Notes: generated from the sequence alone by a model not told the origin. A stretch of 64,000 nucleotides of DNA from Ornithinibacter aureus (GCF_009858245.1 NZ_VMSB01000001.1:744001-808000), one strand, 5' to 3'; positions 51,982-61,133 are shown, counted from the first letter of the stretch. Program-made: numbers and translations.

Positions 51982-53949
51982 GTGTCATCCACCGGCGACG
52001 CGCTCATCGGGCGCACCCTCGACGGACGCTATCGAGTGCTCCGTCGACTCGCCGACGGCGGAATGGCCACCGTCTACCTGGCCCTCGACGAGCGCCTCGA
52101 CCGCGAGGTGGCCCTGAAGGTCATGCGCGAGCACCTCGTCCACGACGAGAGCTTCGTCACCCGCTTCCACCGCGAGGCGCGCTCCGCGGCATCCCTGTCA
52201 CACCCCAACGTCGTCGCCGTCTACGACCAGGGTCGCGACGGCGACGTCATGTTCCTCGTCATGGAGCACGTTCCGGGGCTGACCCTGCGTGAGGTGATGC
52301 GTGAGGAGGGGGCCCTGACCCCACGCGCCGCGCTCGACGTCCTCGAACCGGTGCTGCTCGCCCTCGGCGAGGCGCACGCCAACGGCCTGATCCACCGAGA
52401 CGTCAAGCCCGAGAACGTCATCATCAACGACAACGGCACGGTCAAGGTCGCCGACTTCGGTCTGGCCCGGGCCGTGACCAGCCAGACGGTGACGAGCACC
52501 TCCGGTGTGCTGCTCGGCACCGTCGCCTACCTCTCCCCCGAACAGGTCGAGCGCGGCATCGCTGACGCCCGCAGCGACGTCTACGCCGCCGGGCTGATGC
52601 TGTTCGAGATGCTCACCGGCACCAAGGCCGTCACCGGGGACACGGCGATCCACGTCGCCTACCAGCATGTCCACGGGGGGATGCCGTTGCCCTCCAGTCG
52701 GGTGCCCGGTCTCGACCCCGCGCTCGACGACCTCGTCGCCGCCGCCACGGCCCGCGACCCCGACGACCGCCCCGCGGATGCCGCGGCCCTGCTCACGATG
52801 CTGCGGCGCACCCGCGCACTGCTGTCCCCCGCGGCCCTGGACTCGCGCCCCGCCGGCGCCGAGGCCCTCGCGGCTGCCGCCGTGCCGACCACCGCTGCTG
52901 CCTCCCCTGCCGCGACCGCCGCGCTGCCGATCCCGGGAAGCTCCGCGACGGCATCCGGAAGCGTCCCGACCCGCTCGCACACCGACACGCGGGCCCTCAC
53001 CCTGCCCCCCTCGCCCCCCTCTGCCCCCGCACCGCTCGAGGGCCGGGTGGTCGCCGGTGGTGGCCGATCGGGTGGCACGCGACGCTGGTGGCCAGCCATC
53101 GCGGCATCCGCCCTGATCGCCGCCCTGACGGCCTGGTTCTTCATGTTCGGACCCGGCGCGATGGCGACCGTCCCCTCGGTGCAGGGCCAGACCGAGTCCG
53201 CCGCCGTGGCCGCGGTCGACGACGCGTCGCTCACCGCGACCGTGACGCAGGCCTTCGACGAGGTCGTCCCGGCCGGCCAGGTGATCTCCACGGACCCGGG
53301 CGCAGGCGAGACGATTCGCCGTGGCGCCGGGGTCTCCGTCGTCGTGTCGAAGGGGCCGGAACGCTACGAGGTGCCGCCCGTGGTCGGGATGACCCTCGCC
53401 CAGGCGACGGCCAGCATCGGCGAGGTCAACCTCGTCGTCGGTGAGGTCAAGGAGGTCTTCGACGAGACCGTGCCCAAGGACGAGGTCATCTCGGCCGATC
53501 CCGGGCCCGGCGCCAGCCTGAAGAAGGGCGTCGAGGTCAACCTCACGGTGAGCAAGGGCCGCAAACCCATCGAGGTGCGCGACTACACCGGCAAGGATGC
53601 CGCCGCGGCGCGCAAGGCGCTCACCGACCTCGGACTGGTGGTCGACGCCAGCAAGGAGGAGAACAGCGACACGGTCGACAAGGGCAAGGTGATCAGCCAG
53701 AGCCCGAGCGACGGCACCCTGTTCAAGGGCGACACCGTGACGCTGGTCGTGTCCAAGGGCCCGGTCATGGTCGACGTCCCCAACGTCGTGGGGCAGCAGG
53801 TCGACCAAGCCCGCGCCGCGTTGGAGGCCACGGGCTTCAAGGTCACCGTGCGCAAGGCCCTCGGCGGGTTCTTCGGCACCGTGCGACTGCAGGAGCCTGG
53901 CAGCGGTCAGGCCCCCAAGGGCAGCACCATCACCCTGACGATCGTCTGA
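51982..53949 (+). CDS. pknL: Membrane Ser/Thr protein kinase with four PASTA domains (PknL-like)
   Basis: A 655-residue receptor kinase. Kinase domain residues about 12-275: Gly loop LADGGMATVYLALD, Lys in EVALKVM, HRDVKPENVIIND and DFG (D157) are all intact. A Pro/Ala/Thr-rich linker and one membrane helix near residue 370 (WWPAIAASALIAALTAWFF) lead to four extracellular PASTA repeats that bind peptidoglycan or lipid II. It probably phosphorylates the divergent Rv2175c-like regulator and division proteins. Five GGATGCCG-type octamers fall within the gene. Confidence 0.92.
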   Translation: MSSTGDALIGRTLDGRYRVLRRLADGGMATVYLALDERLDREVALKVMREHLVHDESFVTRFHREARSAASLSHPNVVAVYDQGRDGDVMFLVMEHVPGLTLREVMREEGALTPRAALDVLEPVLLALGEAHANGLIHRDVKPENVIINDNGTVKVADFGLARAVTSQTVTSTSGVLLGTVAYLSPEQVERGIADARSDVYAAGLMLFEMLTGTKAVTGDTAIHVAYQHVHGGMPLPSSRVPGLDPALDDLVAAATARDPDDRPADAAALLTMLRRTRALLSPAALDSRPAGAEALAAAAVPTTAAASPAATAALPIPGSSATASGSVPTRSHTDTRALTLPPSPPSAPAPLEGRVVAGGGRSGGTRRWWPAIAASALIAALTAWFFMFGPGAMATVPSVQGQTESAAVAAVDDASLTATVTQAFDEVVPAGQVISTDPGAGETIRRGAGVSVVVSKGPERYEVPPVVGMTLAQATASIGEVNLVVGEVKEVFDETVPKDEVISADPGPGASLKKGVEVNLTVSKGRKPIEVRDYTGKDAAAARKALTDLGLVVDASKEENSDTVDKGKVISQSPSDGTLFKGDTVTLVVSKGPVMVDVPNVVGQQVDQARAALEATGFKVTVRKALGGFFGTVRLQEPGSGQAPKGSTITLTIV

Positions 53950-53957
53950 GCGCCGTC

Positions 53958-54878
53958 ATGAGTGCTCCCGCCGGGCGGACCCGGCTCGCCACGCTGCTGC
54001 TCATCGGCGTCACCGCCGTGTGGGGCTCGACGTTCTTCCTCATCCGCGACCTCGTCGAGACCGTTCCCCCGGCCGACTTCCTCACGGTGCGCTTCGGCAT
54101 CGCCGCCATCGTGATGTTCGCGCTCTTCCGGCGCCAGACCTTGGCGCTCAGTCGCCGCGACCTGCGCATCGGGGTCGTCCTCGGGGTGCTGTACGGGTCG
54201 GCACAGGTGCTCCAGACGATGGGGCTCCAGCACACCGACGCGTCGGTCTCGGGCTTCATCACCGGCACCTACGTCGTGCTGACCCCGGTGCTCGGGGCGG
54301 TGCTGCTGCGCGAGCACATCCGGCCGGTGACGTGGGCTGCCGTCGCCCTGGCCACGGCCGGGCTCGCGGTGCTGTCGCTCCGGGGCTTCGCCGTCGGGGC
54401 GGGCGAGGCGCTGACCCTGCTCTCCGCCGTGCTCTACGCCGGCCACATCGTCGCTCTGGGGCGGTGGTCGACGGCACGGGCCGCGGTCGGGCTGGCCACC
54501 GTGCAGGCCGCGGTGATCGCCGTGGTCACGGGCGTCGCCGCCGTCCCGGGCGGGCTGACCCTGCCGGCCGACGGGGGGCAGTGGGCGTCGCTGCTCTACA
54601 TGGCGCTCATCGCCGGGGCCGGTGCGCTGTGGGCGCAGACCTGGGCGCAGGCCCACCTCACGGCGACCCGGGCGGCCATCGTCATGGCGCTGGAGCCGGT
54701 GTTCGCCGCGTTCTTCGCCGTGCTTCTCGGCGGTGAGAGCCTGACCCGGCGCATGCTGATCGGCGGTGCCATGGTGGTGACGGCCATGTACCTCGTCGAG
54801 CTCAAGTCGACACCGCGCGATCCGGACGCCAGTGCTGCCGACGATCCGCCGGTGGAGGCCTTGCACCACGACGTCTGA
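53958..54878 (+). CDS. EamA/DMT-family transporter
   Basis: A 306-residue drug/metabolite transporter with ten membrane spans in two EamA halves (LLIGVTAVWGSTFFLIRDLV; LTLLSAVLYAGHIVALGRW). The motif AVWGSTFFLI near the N-terminus is typical. Substrate unknown; relatives export amino acids or metabolites. It starts 8 bases after pknL and may be co-transcribed. It is convergent with the threonine aldolase gene across a 54-bp repeat array. Confidence 0.87.
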   Translation: MSAPAGRTRLATLLLIGVTAVWGSTFFLIRDLVETVPPADFLTVRFGIAAIVMFALFRRQTLALSRRDLRIGVVLGVLYGSAQVLQTMGLQHTDASVSGFITGTYVVLTPVLGAVLLREHIRPVTWAAVALATAGLAVLSLRGFAVGAGEALTLLSAVLYAGHIVALGRWSTARAAVGLATVQAAVIAVVTGVAAVPGGLTLPADGGQWASLLYMALIAGAGALWAQTWAQAHLTATRAAIVMALEPVFAAFFAVLLGGESLTRRMLIGGAMVVTAMYLVELKSTPRDPDASAADDPPVEALHHDV

Positions 54879-54884
54879 GCGATC

Positions 54885-55036
54885 GCAGGCCCGTACCCCC
54901 AGTGCCCAATAGGTCGATGGAGGTACGCCAACGCCCGTGCAGGCCCGTACCCCGAGTGACCTATTGGTCGTTCGGGGTACGCCAACGCCCGTGCAGGCCC
55001 GTACCCCCAGTGCCCTATTGGTCGATCGGGGTACGC
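54885..55036. repeat. Three tandem 54-bp repeats forming hairpins between convergent genes
   Basis: Copies begin at 54885, 54939 and 54993 (the last is partial). The second and third contain GTACCCC … GGGGTAC with an inner GACC-TATT-GGTC or similar; the first is degenerate in its right arm. The third copy includes the C-terminal codons and TAG stop of the threonine aldolase gene (…RTPIDQ), so the array seems to have grown from that gene end. It probably serves as a multi-hairpin bidirectional terminator. Confidence 0.8.
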
Positions 55037-56061
55037 AGGAGGGTGGTGGCGGCGTCGATCGCGGCATCCGTGCCCGCGTCGTCGACGTCGAGGTGCCACA
55101 CCAGGCGCACCCGACCCGGCCCGACGGCATACGTGCGCACTCCCTGCTCCATGAGGGCCGCCACGAACGCCGGCGCCTGCCAGCCGAGAGCCCCGACGTC
55201 GAGCACGACGATGTTGGTCTCGACGGTGGAGGCGTCCACCGACCCGGGAGCCGCCTCGGCACACGCCGCGGCGAAGCGCGCCGCCCGGGCGTGGTCGTCG
55301 GCGAGGCGCTCGAGGTGGTGATCCAGGGCGTGGATGCCGGCCGCCGCCAGGATGCCGACCTGCCGCATCCCCGCCCCGTACCGCTTGCGCCAGATCCGAG
55401 CCTGGGCCATCCGCTCCGCCGAGCCCACGAGCACCGAACCCACCGGGGCGCCGAGCCCCTTGGACAGGCACACGCTGACCGTGTCGAACTGCTCGCCGTA
55501 TGCCGTGAGCGGCACCCCGGTCGCGACGTGGGCGTTCCACAGCCGCGCCCCGTCGAGGTGCATCGCCACCCCGAGGGGCGCGGTGGCTGCCCGAACCTCT
55601 CGGATGGCCTCGATCGGCTGCACCGTCCCGCCACCGAAGTTGTGGGTGTTCTCCAGCACGACGAGCGAGGTCTCGACCTGGTAGGGCCCGACCCCGGTCG
55701 TGACGAGCGACATCGGCCCCGCCGGGTCGAGCAGCCCGCGCTCGCTGGGCCAGGACCGGCTCGTGATGCCCGAGAACGCCGCCGCGGCCCCGAGCTCGGC
55801 GCGCAGCACGTGCGCCAGCTGGTCGGCGACGAGCTCCTGGCCGGGGCCGACGTGCAGGCGCAGCCCGAGCTGGTTGGCCAGGGATCCGGTCGGCGCGAAC
55901 AGCCCGGCCTCGTGACCGAGCAGCGCGGCGACCTTGTCCTCGAGCGCGCGAACCGTGGGGTCCTCGCCGAAGACGTCGTCACCGACCTCGGCGTTCGCCA
56001 TGGCTTGGCGCATGGCCGCAGTCGGCCGGGTCAGGGTGTCCGAGAGCAGGTCGGCGCGCAC
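55015..56061 (-). CDS. ltaE: Low-specificity L-threonine aldolase
   Basis: A 348-residue PLP enzyme cleaving L-threonine to glycine and acetaldehyde. MRADLLSDTLTRPTAAMRQA and AEVGDDVFGEDPTV are hallmark N-terminal motifs. HLDGARLWNAHVATG provides the PLP-binding Asp, and SVCLSKGLGAPVGS contains the Schiff-base Lys. GTG 56061 starts six bases after the DAHP synthase stop region, so the two are likely one transcript. The last seven codons lie in the third unit of the 54-bp repeat array. Confidence 0.92.
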   Translation of the reverse strand: MRADLLSDTLTRPTAAMRQAMANAEVGDDVFGEDPTVRALEDKVAALLGHEAGLFAPTGSLANQLGLRLHVGPGQELVADQLAHVLRAELGAAAAFSGITSRSWPSERGLLDPAGPMSLVTTGVGPYQVETSLVVLENTHNFGGGTVQPIEAIREVRAATAPLGVAMHLDGARLWNAHVATGVPLTAYGEQFDTVSVCLSKGLGAPVGSVLVGSAERMAQARIWRKRYGAGMRQVGILAAAGIHALDHHLERLADDHARAARFAAACAEAAPGSVDASTVETNIVVLDVGALGWQAPAFVAALMEQGVRTYAVGPGRVRLVWHLDVDDAGTDAAIDAATTLLRTPIDQ

Positions 56062-56066
56062 CGACG

Positions 56067-57419
56067 TCAGTCCTGGTTCAGCATCTCGGCGACGAGGAAC
56101 GCCAGCTCGAGGCTCTGCTGGTGGTTCAGGCGCGGGTCGCACACCGTCTCGTAGCGCAGGTTCAGGTCGGCGTCGAGGATCTTCTCGGACCCACCGATGC
56201 ACTCGGTGACGTCGTTGCCGGTCAGCTCGACGTGGATGCCGCCGGGGACCGTGCCGAGGCCACGGTGCACCTCGAAGAAGCCCTCGACCTCCTCGACGAC
56301 GTCGTCGAAGTCGCGGGTCTTGTAGCCCGACGCGGACTCGAAGGTGTTGCCGTGCATCGGGTCGCACACCCAGGTGATCGAGGCGCCGGATGCCGTGACC
56401 TTCTCCACGATGGTCGGCAGCGCCTCACGGATGCGGCCCGACCCCATGCGGGTGATGAAGGTCAGGCGGCCCGGCTCGCGCTGCGGGTCGACCTTGTCGA
56501 TGATGCGCAGCAGGTCGTCGGTGTCGGCGTTGGCCGACACCTTGATGCCGACGGGGTTGCGCACGGAGGCGACGAAGTCGATGTGCGCGCCGTCGAGGTC
56601 GCGGGTGCGCTCCCCCACCCACACGAAGTGTCCCGAGGTGTCGTAGAGCTCACCGGTGCGCGAGTCGACCCGGGTGAGGGGCCGTTCGTAGTCGAGCACG
56701 AGGGCCTCGTGGGCTGAGAAGAACTCGGTGGTGCGCATCGCCTCGAAGTCGGCGCCGCAGGCGTTCATGAACTTCATCGCCTTGTCGATGTCCTTGGCGA
56801 GGCGCTCGTAGCGCGCGTTCGCGGCGTTGGCGACGAAGCCCTTGTTCCAGTCGTGGACGTGGCGCAGGTCGGCGAAGCCACCGGTGGTGAATGCCCGCAC
56901 GAGGTTCAGCGTGGCGCTGCTCGCGTGGTAGGCCCGCACCAGTCGCTGGGGGTCGGGCGCGCGCGACTCCTGCGTGAAGTCGAAGTCGTTGACCATGTCG
57001 CCGCGGAACGCCGGAAGGGTGACGCCCGCGCGGGTCTCGAAGTTGCTCGATCGTGGCTTCGCGTACTGCCCGGCCATCCGGCCGACCTTGACGACGGGCA
57101 CCGACGCGCCGTACGTGAGCACGGCCGCCATCTGCAGGATCGTCTTGACCCGGTCACGGATGTTGTCGGCCGTGGCGGAGGCGAAGGTCTCGGCGCAGTC
57201 GCCGCCCTGGAGCACGAAGGCCTCACCGCGGGCGACGGCTGCCATCCGCTCGCGCAGCACGTCGCACTCGCCGGCGAAGACGAGCGGCGGGTAGCTGGCC
57301 AGGGTGGCCACGGCCTCGGCGAGTGCGTCGGCGTCGGGCCAGACCGGCTGCTGGGCAGCGGGGAGTTCGGCACCGGCGGCGAGCCGCTGGCGGGGGTCTG
57401 GTGCGGTGGTCGTGCTCAC
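56067..57419 (-). CDS. aroG: Class II 3-deoxy-7-phosphoheptulonate synthase
   Basis: A 450-residue plant/mycobacterial-type DAHP synthase, first step of the shikimate pathway (PEP plus erythrose 4-phosphate). Motifs: FVLQGGDCAETF with the metal Cys, KVGRMAGQYAKPRS, RAYHASSATLNLVRAF, and WVCDPMHGNTF. GTG 57419 is leaderless-looking, with TATCCT six bases upstream. Followed by threonine aldolase. Confidence 0.95.
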   Translation of the reverse strand: MSTTTAPDPRQRLAAGAELPAAQQPVWPDADALAEAVATLASYPPLVFAGECDVLRERMAAVARGEAFVLQGGDCAETFASATADNIRDRVKTILQMAAVLTYGASVPVVKVGRMAGQYAKPRSSNFETRAGVTLPAFRGDMVNDFDFTQESRAPDPQRLVRAYHASSATLNLVRAFTTGGFADLRHVHDWNKGFVANAANARYERLAKDIDKAMKFMNACGADFEAMRTTEFFSAHEALVLDYERPLTRVDSRTGELYDTSGHFVWVGERTRDLDGAHIDFVASVRNPVGIKVSANADTDDLLRIIDKVDPQREPGRLTFITRMGSGRIREALPTIVEKVTASGASITWVCDPMHGNTFESASGYKTRDFDDVVEEVEGFFEVHRGLGTVPGGIHVELTGNDVTECIGGSEKILDADLNLRYETVCDPRLNHQQSLELAFLVAEMLNQD

Positions 57420-57477
57420 CGGGCAAGGATAGGTCCCGTGCGGCGCCCGCCTGCGTCTGCCCGTATGCCGGTCGCGC

Positions 57478-58260
57478 TCAGTCCTGCGCGGGGCCCTCGT
57501 CCTCGAGGCCGCGGGCCAGCGCGAAGCGGACGAGCTCGACCCGGTTGTGCAGGTGCAGCTTGCCCAACGTGTTCTGCACGTGGTTCTGCACCGTGCGGTG
57601 CGACAGGAACAGCTCGGCCGCGATCTCCTTGTACGACATGCCCGTGGCGACGAGGCGAAGCACCTCGGTCTCGCGCTCGGTCAGCTCGGGGATGGGTCGG
57701 CGGCGCTCCTCGACGGTCGCCCCGACAGGCGTGGCACCCGTGCCGGACCCCTCGGATGCCGTGGCGCTCGACGACGTCGACCCGTCGGCCATCCGGCGGA
57801 ACTCCCCGAGGACGAGCCCGGCGAGCCCCGGCGTGAACACCGCCTCCCCGCGGGCGGTGGCGTGCACGGCATCGACGATGTCCTGTGCGGATGCCGACTT
57901 CACGAGGTAGCCGGTGGCCCCTGCCTTGATCGCCGCGAGGACGTCACGCTGCTCACCGCTCGCGGAGAGGATGAGCACCCGGGTGGGCAGGTCACCGAGG
58001 GCGCGACACACCTCGTCACCGCGCATCCCCGGCAGGTTGAGGTCCAGGACCAGGACGTCGGGTCGGGTCGCCCGAGCCCGGCGCACGGTCGAGGGACCGT
58101 CAGTGGCCGTCGCGACGATCCGCAGGCCCCGCTCGGCGAGGTCCCGTTCCAGTGCCGAGAGCCACAACGGGTGGTCGTCGGCGACGAGGACGGTCGGCGA
58201 CGCGTCACCCGGGGTCGGTACGGACGGCGACCCCCCGGCATCCGGTGGGGTCGTGGTCAT
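57478..58260 (-). CDS. LuxR-type response regulator (MacR-like)
   Basis: A 260-residue regulator. The receiver is at about residues 22-140 with VLVADDHPLW, phospho-acceptor Asp in DVLVLDLNLPG and Lys in GYLVKSASAQDI. An unusually long Ser/Thr/Gly-rich linker (GSTSSSATASEGSGTGA) follows, then a LuxR helix-turn-helix (LTERETEVLRLVATGMSYKE … HRTVQNHVQNTLGKL). ATG 58260 overlaps the kinase stop as ATGA. MacRS systems of actinobacteria regulate membrane and differentiation genes; targets here are unknown. Confidence 0.88.
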   Translation of the reverse strand: MTTTPPDAGGSPSVPTPGDASPTVLVADDHPLWLSALERDLAERGLRIVATATDGPSTVRRARATRPDVLVLDLNLPGMRGDEVCRALGDLPTRVLILSASGEQRDVLAAIKAGATGYLVKSASAQDIVDAVHATARGEAVFTPGLAGLVLGEFRRMADGSTSSSATASEGSGTGATPVGATVEERRRPIPELTERETEVLRLVATGMSYKEIAAELFLSHRTVQNHVQNTLGKLHLHNRVELVRFALARGLEDEGPAQD

Positions 58261-59444
58261 GCTCGCTCCTTGACGGTTCGCGGAATGGTCATCCTCACCA
58301 CGCACCCTCCGCCGGGGCGGGTGGTCCACGTGACGGTGCCGCCGAGGTCCTCGATGCGGCCGCGGATCGATGAGCTGACCCCGAGGCGCCCCCTGTCGGC
58401 GGCGTCGAACACGTCAGCGAGCTGAGCACCCACCCCGTCGTCGCGGATGGTGACCTCGAGCCCCGAGGAGTCGCCCTCGAGCAGCACCCACGCCCGCGCA
58501 CCGGGCCCGGCGTGCCGGTCGACGTTGTCCAGGGCGGCGGCGAGCGCGGCGTCGACCTCGTGGGCGACGAGCACGTCGACGAGGACAGGGTCGGCCGGCA
58601 CCGCGACGGTGACGTCGGGGCGCTCGCGGGCCGTGAGGGCGATCCGCAGGTCGATCTCGTGCCCCTGCGCCGCTCGCAGGTCGGCGACGGCACCGCCGGC
58701 CTCGGGCGCTCCAGTCCCCGACACGAAACGCCGCAGCGACCGCTCCTGCTCGGCGGCGATCGCCGCGAGGTCGGCGGCCTCGCCCCCGATGTCCTCACCG
58801 CGGCGGTGGATGTAGGCCAGCGACTGGAGCACGCCGTCGTGGACGACGCGGGCGATTCGTTCGCGCTCGTGCAACCGCTCGCGCTCGAGCAGCACCTGCT
58901 CCTCCCTCTCGAGGCCGCGGCGGGCGAGGTCGACCGCCAGCCCGATGAGGCCGCCGAGCAGGACGAGCAGCACGATGTTGTGGATCGTGGTCTGGGTCGG
59001 CCTGCCCACCTCGATGAGGTCGGCGATGGCGATCACCGCCGCCGCGATGAGCCCTCCGCGGGCGCCGGCGACGACGGCCCCACCGGCCACCGAGCCCGCC
59101 GCCCAGATCGTCGGCAGGGTGAACTGCCCGGCGGCGATGGACTCGGGGGTCTCGGCGAGCAGGGTGGCCAGGATGCCGGCCACGGCGATCGACACCTCGA
59201 CGACGACGACCCCGACGGTGCGGCGCCGGTAGAACAGCAGGCCGACCGACCAGGCGAGCATGACGGCGAGCACCACCACGGCCACCCAGGGCCGCACCAT
59301 CGTCTCGTGGCGCTGCCAGGCCAGCCACGCGGCATACAGCGCAGCGAGCGGGCGGTAGACGTCGAGCCCGCGGTGGAAGGACTCCACCACGACGGGCTCG
59401 CGACGTCCCGTGCGCTCCGAGCTCGGCCCGAGCACCCCCACCAC
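58257..59444 (-). CDS. MacS-family sensor histidine kinase
   Basis: A 395-residue kinase with an N-terminal DUF5931-type membrane region (about five spans to residue 180), the acceptor motif IARVVHDGVLQSLAYI (HDGVLQ, characteristic of MacS) and a HATPase with DDGVG and G-rich GGGCVVRMTI. It pairs with the response regulator downstream, whose start overlaps its stop. Its own start at 59444 is ten bases upstream of the plsC stop, so it may be transcribed together with plsC. Confidence 0.88.
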   Translation of the reverse strand: MVGVLGPSSERTGRREPVVVESFHRGLDVYRPLAALYAAWLAWQRHETMVRPWVAVVVLAVMLAWSVGLLFYRRRTVGVVVVEVSIAVAGILATLLAETPESIAAGQFTLPTIWAAGSVAGGAVVAGARGGLIAAAVIAIADLIEVGRPTQTTIHNIVLLVLLGGLIGLAVDLARRGLEREEQVLLERERLHERERIARVVHDGVLQSLAYIHRRGEDIGGEAADLAAIAAEQERSLRRFVSGTGAPEAGGAVADLRAAQGHEIDLRIALTARERPDVTVAVPADPVLVDVLVAHEVDAALAAALDNVDRHAGPGARAWVLLEGDSSGLEVTIRDDGVGAQLADVFDAADRGRLGVSSSIRGRIEDLGGTVTWTTRPGGGCVVRMTIPRTVKERA

Positions 59445-59454
59445 GACCCCCCGG

Positions 59455-60270
59455 TCAGCTCGCGCGGCGCTGCGGCCCGTTGTCGTCGTCGAGCCCTTCG
59501 GCGTCGAGGGCTGCCTCGAGCTCGGAGACGGCCCGGCCGGGCTGAGCCGCCTGCTGGGCCTCCTTGGCCTTGCCCTTCTTCTCGCGGGCGATGCGGTCCT
59601 TCATCGCGGTGGCGTACATGTCGACGTACTCCTGGCCGGAGAGCTCCATCATCGCGTACATGATCTCGTCGGTGATCGAGCGCAGGACGAACCGGTCGCC
59701 CTCCATGCCCTCGTAGCGGGAGAAGTCCAGCGGCTCGCCGATGCGCACGCCGACGCGGATCAGCTTGGGGATCTTCTTGCCGGTCGGCTGGGCCTTGTCG
59801 GTGTCGATCATCGCCACGGGGATGACGGGCACCCCGGCCTCGAGCGCCATGCGCGCCACCCCGGTCTTGCCCTTGTAGAGACGACCGTCGGGGCTGCGCG
59901 TGCCCTCGGGGTAGAGCCCGAGCAGCTCGCCGCGGCGCAGCACCTTCAGCCCCGAGCGCAGCGCGGCCTCGCTGGCGCGCCCACCGGAGCGGTCGACGGG
60001 CAGCTGCCCGACACCCTTGAAGAAGGCCGCGGTGAGCCGGCCCTTGATGCCTTCACCCGTGAAGTAGTCGGACTTGGCGAGGAAGGTCATCCGCCGCGGC
60101 ACGCACACCGGCAGGAAGATCGAGTCCGAGAAGGAGAGGTGGTTGCTGGCGAAGATCGCCGCACCGGTCTCGGGAATGTTCTCCGACCCCTCGACCCACG
60201 GCCGGAACAGCAGGCGAATGATCGGCCCGAGAATGACCGTCTTCAGCACCCAGTAGAACAACCGGACCAC
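59455..60270 (-). CDS. 1-acyl-sn-glycerol-3-phosphate acyltransferase (PlsC family)
   Basis: A 271-residue membrane-bound acyltransferase making phosphatidic acid. The N-terminal hydrophobic helix (LFYWVLKTVILGPIIRLLF) anchors it. NHLSFSD is the catalytic H-x4-D motif, and LGLYPEGTRSPDG the substrate-binding motif III. The C-terminal 40 residues are charged (REKKGKAKEA) and variable. Start at 60270 has AAGGAAGGG upstream. Some homologues acylate other alcohols, so the exact acceptor is not certain. Confidence 0.9.
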   Translation of the reverse strand: MVRLFYWVLKTVILGPIIRLLFRPWVEGSENIPETGAAIFASNHLSFSDSIFLPVCVPRRMTFLAKSDYFTGEGIKGRLTAAFFKGVGQLPVDRSGGRASEAALRSGLKVLRRGELLGLYPEGTRSPDGRLYKGKTGVARMALEAGVPVIPVAMIDTDKAQPTGKKIPKLIRVGVRIGEPLDFSRYEGMEGDRFVLRSITDEIMYAMMELSGQEYVDMYATAMKDRIAREKKGKAKEAQQAAQPGRAVSELEAALDAEGLDDDNGPQRRAS

Positions 60271-60377
60271 CCTTCCTTGCGCGTCGCCCGCAGCCTAGTG
60301 CACTGGATCACATGGCTGTCCTGATCTGATCGCATGCGAAGATCGAAGCCCCATCCCGCAGCACCCGAGGAGACCCC

Positions 60378-61031
60378 GTGCCCGACCGGCCCGGCGACAT
60401 GGACGAACGCGACGTCGATGCGCGCTTCGCCTCGATCGTGGCGCAGTGGGAGCACTCGGCGGTCGATGAGTCGGATGCCGTGGCCTCGGCAGGTGCCCCC
60501 GTCACCGACGAGCCCCCCGCGGCTCCCGAAGCACGGCACGAGGGCGCCGCCGAGGACACGGCCCTGGAGGATGCGGCCCCGAAGGATGCGGACGCAGGGG
60601 CGGCGGACTCAGGGGCGTCAGACGCGGGGGCGTCGGACCCGACCGCTCCCGCACCGCGCGACCCCTGGGTCAACCCCTCCCCCCTCAACCTGGTCGTCCC
60701 GGCCTCGGCGTGGCGCACCCCTGACCCCCAGGACGCCGCCACCGAACGCGCCGCCGCCGAGGCCGAGGAGGCCCTCGCCGCGGAGGAGCCGCACTTCGAG
60801 CCCCCCGAGGTCACCCTTCCTCCGCAGGAGGACCTCGGTTTCTGGGGTGCCGTCATCGGCCTGGTCGCCGGGCCGCTCATGCTGCTCTACGTCGTGTTCG
60901 CCCGCCCGTTCCACAGCACCCGGTGGTTCGTGGCGTCGGTCGTCGTCTCGCTGCTCGGCTTCGCCCTGCTCGTCCTGCGCCAGCCCGCGCACCGCGACCC
61001 GACGAGCGGAGACGACGGCGCGCGCGTCTGA
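60378..61031 (+). CDS. Acidic protein with two C-terminal membrane helices
   Basis: A 217-residue protein. The first 145 residues are acidic, Ala/Asp/Pro-rich and contain short repeats of the type D-x-G-A-S near residues 72-92. They are followed by two hydrophobic helices (FWGAVIGLVAGPLMLLYVVF; FVASVVVSLLGFALLVL). The cytoplasmic side is probably the acidic arm. I recognise no family. GTG 60378 is preceded by GAGGAG. It is divergent from plsC. Confidence 0.72.
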   Translation: MPDRPGDMDERDVDARFASIVAQWEHSAVDESDAVASAGAPVTDEPPAAPEARHEGAAEDTALEDAAPKDADAGAADSGASDAGASDPTAPAPRDPWVNPSPLNLVVPASAWRTPDPQDAATERAAAEAEEALAAEEPHFEPPEVTLPPQEDLGFWGAVIGLVAGPLMLLYVVFARPFHSTRWFVASVVVSLLGFALLVLRQPAHRDPTSGDDGARV

Positions 61032-61133
61032 CACCCCCGCAGCCCCGAGAAGTCGTGATCACGTGTCACTTCCGTCCCGGGAACACTCCCCCGGAGTCTG
61101 GAGCCATCGCTTCCGACGAAAGGGGATGCTCCG

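Noticed and set aside
54885-55036. CRISPR array
   Set aside because: Repeats are directly adjacent with no spacers.
54596-55540. Protein-coding repeat (18-residue units) across the 54-bp array
   Set aside because: The frame stays open only because the unit is a multiple of three; it has no start signal and overlaps the real eamA and aldolase genes.
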